Source: G965250275 sp965250275 (lineage in GTDB: Bacteria; Pseudomonadota; Alphaproteobacteria; Rhodobacterales; Rhodobacteraceae). Taken from it: a stretch of DNA of 64,000 nucleotides. Each line of letters opens with the position of its first letter. The first letter of the stretch is position 1. The stretch lies in the NCBI GenBank assembly GCA_965250275.1, contig OZ252297.1:3100001-3164000 (forward strand), in the 5' to 3' direction. This document shows, in pieces, positions 60,197-64,000 of the stretch. The notes under the pieces were generated by a model. The model was not told the DNA's origin, did no database searches, and saw nothing but the letters and a program-made list of their open reading frames with translations. A program made the translations under genes and the position numbers.

Positions 60197-61512
60197 CGCA
60201 GGAAAGCTGGGACCTGCGCGACTTTGCCCAAGGCGGAGACGCCGGCCGATTGGGCCGTGCGCCGCGCGCCTATGGATTTGTGCTGCTTGTGCTGACAGCG
60301 CTGGTGGCTGGCGGTGTGCTCTGGGCCTCCTGGGCGGTCATTGAAAAAATGGCGCGTGCAGAGGGTCGTGTTGTACCTTCTGGTCTGGCCCGGACGGTCG
60401 AGAGCCTTGAGGGTGGGATCATCCGCGAGATCCTTGTCGACGAGGGCGACGAGGTCACCAGCGGGCAGGTTCTGATCCGGATCGACGACACCGGATCAGG
60501 CGCAAACCTGGGTGAGTTACAGGCCCAGTCACTCGCCTTGTCGGCGCGCGCGCACCGACTGAAGGCCGAGGCGGAAGGACAGGAGCTTTTAATCTTCGAC
60601 GGGACCGATACCGACCCCGAAACGCCCTTGGCGCTGCGTGAAACTGCGCTGTTCGACAACCGGCTGGCCTCTTACAAGAGCCAGGTCGCGGTACTTGAAG
60701 CGCAGATCAAACAGCGCCAGCAGGAAATCACTGACTTCGACGCTGCACTGATGCGGGTCGATGAAACACTGGCGCTGTTGGACGAAGAAATCGAGCTGCG
60801 GTCGGAAAGCGGTGTGGTTTCAAGAGCGCAGATCCTACCGCTTGAACGGGAACGGACCGGAAAACGGCAGGAACGGGACAGCGTCATGAACGGCCGGGCC
60901 CAGGCTGCATTTTCGGTCGATGAAGCGACGGCCCGGCTGGAAGAGCTGCGTTTGCAGCGCCGCGCCGAGATCAGTGCCGAACGGTCGGACACACTGAATC
61001 AGCTGACAGTGATCGAAGAGAGCATCAAACGGGCCTCTGACGTGGTGTTTCGGGCGGATCTGAGAGCGCCGGTGGACGGCGTGATTTCGGCCCTGAATGT
61101 CAACACAATCGGAGCGGTGATCGCGCCCGGCGAAGAGGTCTTGCGGATCGTGCCGGTCGAGGGCGGTCTGCAGGTCGAAGCACGCGTACGTCCTGAAGAC
61201 ATCGCCTTTGTACGGCCCGACTTGCCCGCGCGGGTGAAACTGACGTCGTTCGACTTTACGGTTTACGGCGCGCTGGACGGGCGGGTAACGCGCGTTGGGG
61301 CGGACGCCGAGCAGGATGAAACCACCGGACAGATCTTCTTTCCCATCATCGTCCAGACCGACAGCAATACGCTGGAGCGGAATGGTGAGACACTCAACGT
61401 CCGGCCCGGCATGGTGGCGTCCGTCGATATCCTCACGGGCGAAGAGACGGTGCTTGACTATCTGCTGCGGCCCTTCCGCAAAGCCCGGTATGAGGCTTTG
61501 CGCGAACGCTAA
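60193..61512 (+). CDS. HlyD/LapC-type membrane fusion protein
   Basis: A 439-aa periplasmic adaptor anchored by one N-terminal helix (about residues 26-48). The lipoyl-like motif VESLEGGIIREILVDEGDEV lies near 65-84, with a long coiled coil (about 95-270) and a beta domain containing DLRAPVDGVISALNVNTIG. The GTG start overlaps the ABC gene stop (GTGA at 60193-60196). It links the ABC exporter with the TolC-like channel. Convergent with the adenylate cyclase gene 39 bp away. Confidence 0.92.
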   Translation: MTQESWDLRDFAQGGDAGRLGRAPRAYGFVLLVLTALVAGGVLWASWAVIEKMARAEGRVVPSGLARTVESLEGGIIREILVDEGDEVTSGQVLIRIDDTGSGANLGELQAQSLALSARAHRLKAEAEGQELLIFDGTDTDPETPLALRETALFDNRLASYKSQVAVLEAQIKQRQQEITDFDAALMRVDETLALLDEEIELRSESGVVSRAQILPLERERTGKRQERDSVMNGRAQAAFSVDEATARLEELRLQRRAEISAERSDTLNQLTVIEESIKRASDVVFRADLRAPVDGVISALNVNTIGAVIAPGEEVLRIVPVEGGLQVEARVRPEDIAFVRPDLPARVKLTSFDFTVYGALDGRVTRVGADAEQDETTGQIFFPIIVQTDSNTLERNGETLNVRPGMVASVDILTGEETVLDYLLRPFRKARYEALRER

Positions 61513-61551
61513 AGTCGCGACATGCAGGCGTCAGAGCGCGAAGTCACACCG

Positions 61552-62835
61552 CTAGCTCTCCAATTCGGCAAGCTGCCGTTCAAAGCTTTTCTGGATCTCC
61601 CGGAGCTCTTCGATCGCCGCACGAATATCCGAGCTGTCGGTAACGCTGACCTCGACGTGGTCTCTGACGTGGACCAGCTGCTGACGCTCTCCAAGTTTGC
61701 GTGAGGCCCGCAGGCGTTCCACTTCAAAATACTTAACCGGCCGCGCAAAGCCCTTGGGCGTCATCTCGCCCTTGAATTCCGAGACAACAGCATGATCCAG
61801 CAGGGATTGTGTTGCATGGTCGATCAAAATTCCATTCGGCTCCGCCGTTGACTGCAAGCGTGCGGCAAGATTCACCGGGCTTCCCAACGCAGTGTAATCG
61901 AGGCGCTGATCCGAGCCAAAGTTCCCGACCGTGCAGAACCCGGATGTGATCCCCATCCTCACTTCTAGATCGTTTGTTACACCCAACTTCTTCCAATGGC
62001 GCTGCAATTCTTTGTTGCGCTCTTGCATGGCCAACGCCATTTCCACGCACCGCAGCGCGTCTTCAGTATCACCGGCGCTTTCGGGATCCCCAAAAAAGAC
62101 CATCACCGCATCGCCGATGAATTTGTCGATCGTGCCGCCATATTCAAGCGCGATGCTGGTCATCTCCGAAAGGTAGGTGTTGATGAGCGCCGCCAGCCGT
62201 TCGGGTTCCAGGGTGTCGCTCAGGTCTGTGAAACGGACGATGTCCGAGAAAAAGACCGTCAAGTTCTTCCGTCGATAAGCGTGTGCGTCCTCCCCGCTCT
62301 CGGTGAAGATACTTCGGTAGATCTGTGGGCTAAGATACTTCGCAAGTCTGGTTGCAAGACTTTCAAGCTGTTGACTTTTCTGCTCGATAATCTCTCGATC
62401 ACGGATCTTCTGTTCCAGCAACGCTTCGCGTTCGCGCTTCAACTCCCATTCGGCAGTGCGATCCACAAATTGCCCCTGGACTCCGTTGAGATAAGAGAAA
62501 TCCCTGTCGGTTGTTTTTGCGGACATCAGGGAGAAGACTCGCAGTTCGCCCCCGACATTGATCTCAATATGCGGTAGCAGGACCGAACCTTGTGCTTCAA
62601 GCGCGGCAATGAACTCATCAATCTGTTTTCCCGGGACGTGCAGCTGCTCCAAGACGTCAAGCAAAGGGACGTTGGTCACATTTCCCAGCAGCGGGAAAAA
62701 GCTTTGGAAATTCTCGTTCACCCGCTGAATCTCAAGATCGGGATTTGCAAAGTACGCGGCGGTTATCGCATTTCTAAAATTAAAGAAGCTCAGATCCAGA
62801 ATGCTCTTCTGGCTGAAGAATTGTTCCGCGTTCAT
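61552..62835 (-). CDS. PAS-like domain and class III adenylate cyclase
   Basis: A 427-aa cytoplasmic enzyme making cAMP. A PAS-like sensor region (about 1-125) is followed by a coiled coil (about 130-165) and the class III catalytic domain. Metal Asp are D198 in FFSDIVRF and D242 in KFIGDAV. The adenine-selecting Lys is K238, and DYTALGSPVNLAARLQ gives the Asp/Thr and the transition-state Asn-Arg, so ATP is the expected substrate. ATG at 62835 overlaps the NrtS-like stop (ATGA at 62832-62835). A longer frame from 62970 would begin inside the NrtS gene and was rejected. Confidence 0.9.
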   Translation of the reverse strand: MNAEQFFSQKSILDLSFFNFRNAITAAYFANPDLEIQRVNENFQSFFPLLGNVTNVPLLDVLEQLHVPGKQIDEFIAALEAQGSVLLPHIEINVGGELRVFSLMSAKTTDRDFSYLNGVQGQFVDRTAEWELKREREALLEQKIRDREIIEQKSQQLESLATRLAKYLSPQIYRSIFTESGEDAHAYRRKNLTVFFSDIVRFTDLSDTLEPERLAALINTYLSEMTSIALEYGGTIDKFIGDAVMVFFGDPESAGDTEDALRCVEMALAMQERNKELQRHWKKLGVTNDLEVRMGITSGFCTVGNFGSDQRLDYTALGSPVNLAARLQSTAEPNGILIDHATQSLLDHAVVSEFKGEMTPKGFARPVKYFEVERLRASRKLGERQQLVHVRDHVEVSVTDSSDIRAAIEELREIQKSFERQLAELES

Positions 62836-63119
62836 TTGTTTGATGGTCCTGCCGGTTGATCTTTGGCTGTTGACTGGCGCAGCTTTGCGCGTTTGCCCGT
62901 CACAGCTCCCCACGTCGTAACACAATACGGCACGCAATAGGTGAGCATTACTTTGGGTAAGGGCGGCCATTCACCGCGCCAAAGCGTGTCCCCGTGGTTG
63001 ATCAGGATCAGAACTGTACCAACCACCAGCGCCGTGAGCAGGGCTTTCTTGGGCGTGCCATCACCGAACATAAGGGAACGAAGTGAGGGCTCTTCGAGCG
63101 AGCCGGTAGAGTTGGACAT
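62832..63119 (-). CDS. NrtS-like nitrate/nitrite transporter small membrane protein
   Basis: A 95-aa protein with two membrane helices, in the segments ALLTALVVGTVLILINHGD and VMLTYCVPYCVTTWGAVTG. The INHGD and LTYCVPY elements match my recollection of the NrtS family, described as a small nitrate/nitrite transporter in cyanobacteria and widespread in proteobacteria. The ATG at 63119 is preferred to 63143. It is translationally coupled to the adenylate cyclase by a 4-bp overlap, which suggests a sensing or signalling pair. Divergent from the GntR gene. Confidence 0.7.
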   Translation of the reverse strand: MSNSTGSLEEPSLRSLMFGDGTPKKALLTALVVGTVLILINHGDTLWRGEWPPLPKVMLTYCVPYCVTTWGAVTGKRAKLRQSTAKDQPAGPSNK

Positions 63120-63270
63120 GGTGTCATGTCCGCCAATCCGCACCCAAAAGTAAAGCAGCGAGTTGAGAACCGGACGCCGGCTCGCGCCTCTCTCGATCCC
63201 GATCCCCTGCGCGTTGCCGTCGCGTAGAATTCTTGCTGAGTTTCGACCCGGTTGGCCGTGTCTTTCCGTG

Positions 63271-63309
63271 TTGACGAAGTTTCGCGACTCTCATTATACA
63301 ATTTGTATA
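63271..63309 (+). promoter_or_regulatory. Promoter with overlapping GntR-type operator
   Basis: A -35 TTGACG (63271-63276) and a -10 TATACA (63295-63300) are separated by 18 bp. A perfect 7-1-7 palindrome, TATACAA-T-TTGTATA, spans 63295-63309 and covers the -10 element. The AGGAG ribosome site follows at 63310-63314. FCD-type GntR regulators often bind such TTGTATACAA-like sites, so autorepression is likely. Confidence 0.65.
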
Positions 63310-63320
63310 GGAGAAGTATA

Positions 63321-64000
63321 ATGGCCAAGCAGAAGAAGGCGCATTGCGCGGCGGACCTCAGGGCGCGGATCCTGACACAGGACATTCCCCCCGGCACCGA
63401 TCTGGACGAGGCCAGCCTTGCGGACGAGTACGGAATTTCCCGAACGCCCCTGCGCGAGGTGTTGCATCGTCTGGCGGGTGGCGGCTTTGTACGCCTGGAG
63501 GAAAACCGCGGGGCCAAGGTGGAATCTATGGATTTTGCCACCATGCGGGTGTTCTTTCAGACGGCCCCGCTGATCTACTCCTCGATCGCCAGTCAAGCCG
63601 CGGAGAACCGGACCAGCCGTCAAATCGCCGACCTCAAGGACATACAAGGGTCCTTTTCCGTCGCGGCACAGGCAGGCGATGCCCGGCAGGCTGGGCTGCT
63701 CAATCACGAGTTTCATGAAAAAATAGGCGAAATGGCGCAGAACCCATATCTTTTTGCGGGTCTGAAGCGGATGCTGGTCGATCACACCCGGCTGAGCCAG
63801 ACGTTCTTTCGGCCGGATTCTGCAGCCGATGAAACCCGCATCCGCAAGGCCATCGAACAGCACGATGCGATGATCCGTGCCATCGAGGCGCAGGAACCCC
63901 CGCTGGCGATCGACCTGACGCTGCAGCACTGGGATCTCTCGCGCGACCAGCTTGAAAAGTATGTCCGACCGGACCCGCTCCCGTTGGATGTGATCTCGAT
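63321..64000 (+). CDS. GntR/FCD-family transcriptional regulator (3' truncated by window edge)
   Basis: About 226 codons are visible, nearly full length for the family (usually 220-240 aa). The N-terminal winged helix has LRARILTQDIPPGTDLDEA, LADEYGISRTPLREVLHRLA and RLEENRGAKV. The C-terminal FCD domain shows LLNHEFHEKIGEMAQNP with metal-type His, followed by AIEQHDAMIRAIE. The ATG at 63321 has AGGAG upstream. Its own promoter contains a palindrome over the -10 element. Target genes outside the window or the NrtS/cyclase pair are possible. Confidence 0.9.
   Translation, partial: MAKQKKAHCAADLRARILTQDIPPGTDLDEASLADEYGISRTPLREVLHRLAGGGFVRLEENRGAKVESMDFATMRVFFQTAPLIYSSIASQAAENRTSRQIADLKDIQGSFSVAAQAGDARQAGLLNHEFHEKIGEMAQNPYLFAGLKRMLVDHTRLSQTFFRPDSAADETRIRKAIEQHDAMIRAIEAQEPPLAIDLTLQHWDLSRDQLEKYVRPDPLPLDVIS

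Overview
The window looks like chromosomal DNA from a GC-rich alphaproteobacterium, most likely of the Rhodobacterales/Roseobacter group. The inference rests on gene content: a reductive pyrimidine-degradation cluster with a RutR-like regulator, an AtuA/acyl-CoA-carboxylase cluster, HyuA/HyuB, a phosphonate-monoesterase-like sulfatase, a giant RTX protein and LapBCE-like type I secretion genes. No rRNA, tRNA, CRISPR array, insertion sequence or prophage was recognised. Both ends cut genes: an ABC permease on the left and a GntR regulator on the right.

Region 1 (1-9,817) is pyrimidine catabolism. A minus-strand operon encodes a Zn-dependent amidohydrolase, two small unknown proteins, dihydropyrimidinase and an ABC importer (ATPase and permease). 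It is divergent from a RutR-like TetR regulator, with a perfect 8-4-8 inverted repeat between them. A second minus-strand operon carries preT, a glycosyltransferase and preA, with a degenerate RutR-like palindrome upstream of preT. Together these would import and reduce pyrimidines, open the ring and remove the carbamoyl group.

Region 2 (9,818-23,520) is acyl-CoA and amide catabolism. It holds an AtuA-family protein, a biotin-dependent acyl-CoA carboxylase (two subunits) and a TIGR03084-like protein. A divergent acyl-CoA dehydrogenase and a sulfatase-superfamily hydrolase follow. Opposite these lies an operon of HyuA, HyuB and an SDR-fold protein that lacks the usual catalytic Tyr/Lys.

Region 3 (23,746-37,071) is one 4,441-codon gene for a giant repetitive RTX protein, probably a surface adhesin. 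It contains an in-frame 1,253-bp near-identical internal duplication.

Region 4 (37,486-55,509) is regulatory and accessory. It has a cyclase-TPR protein in an operon with a PLP decarboxylase and a cysteine-synthase-like enzyme, and three winged-helix/TPR regulators, one of them frameshifted. It also has an MscS-type channel coupled to a predicted diheme/ferredoxin membrane protein, a Tat-exported metallo-beta-lactamase-fold protein divergent from a LysR regulator, a second SDR, and small or secreted unknowns.

Region 5 (55,694-64,000) holds OmpA-, TolC-, LapB- and HlyD/LapC-like genes, the plausible export route for the giant protein. After them come a PAS-class III adenylate cyclase overlapping an NrtS-like membrane protein, and a GntR/FCD regulator with a palindrome over its own -10 element.
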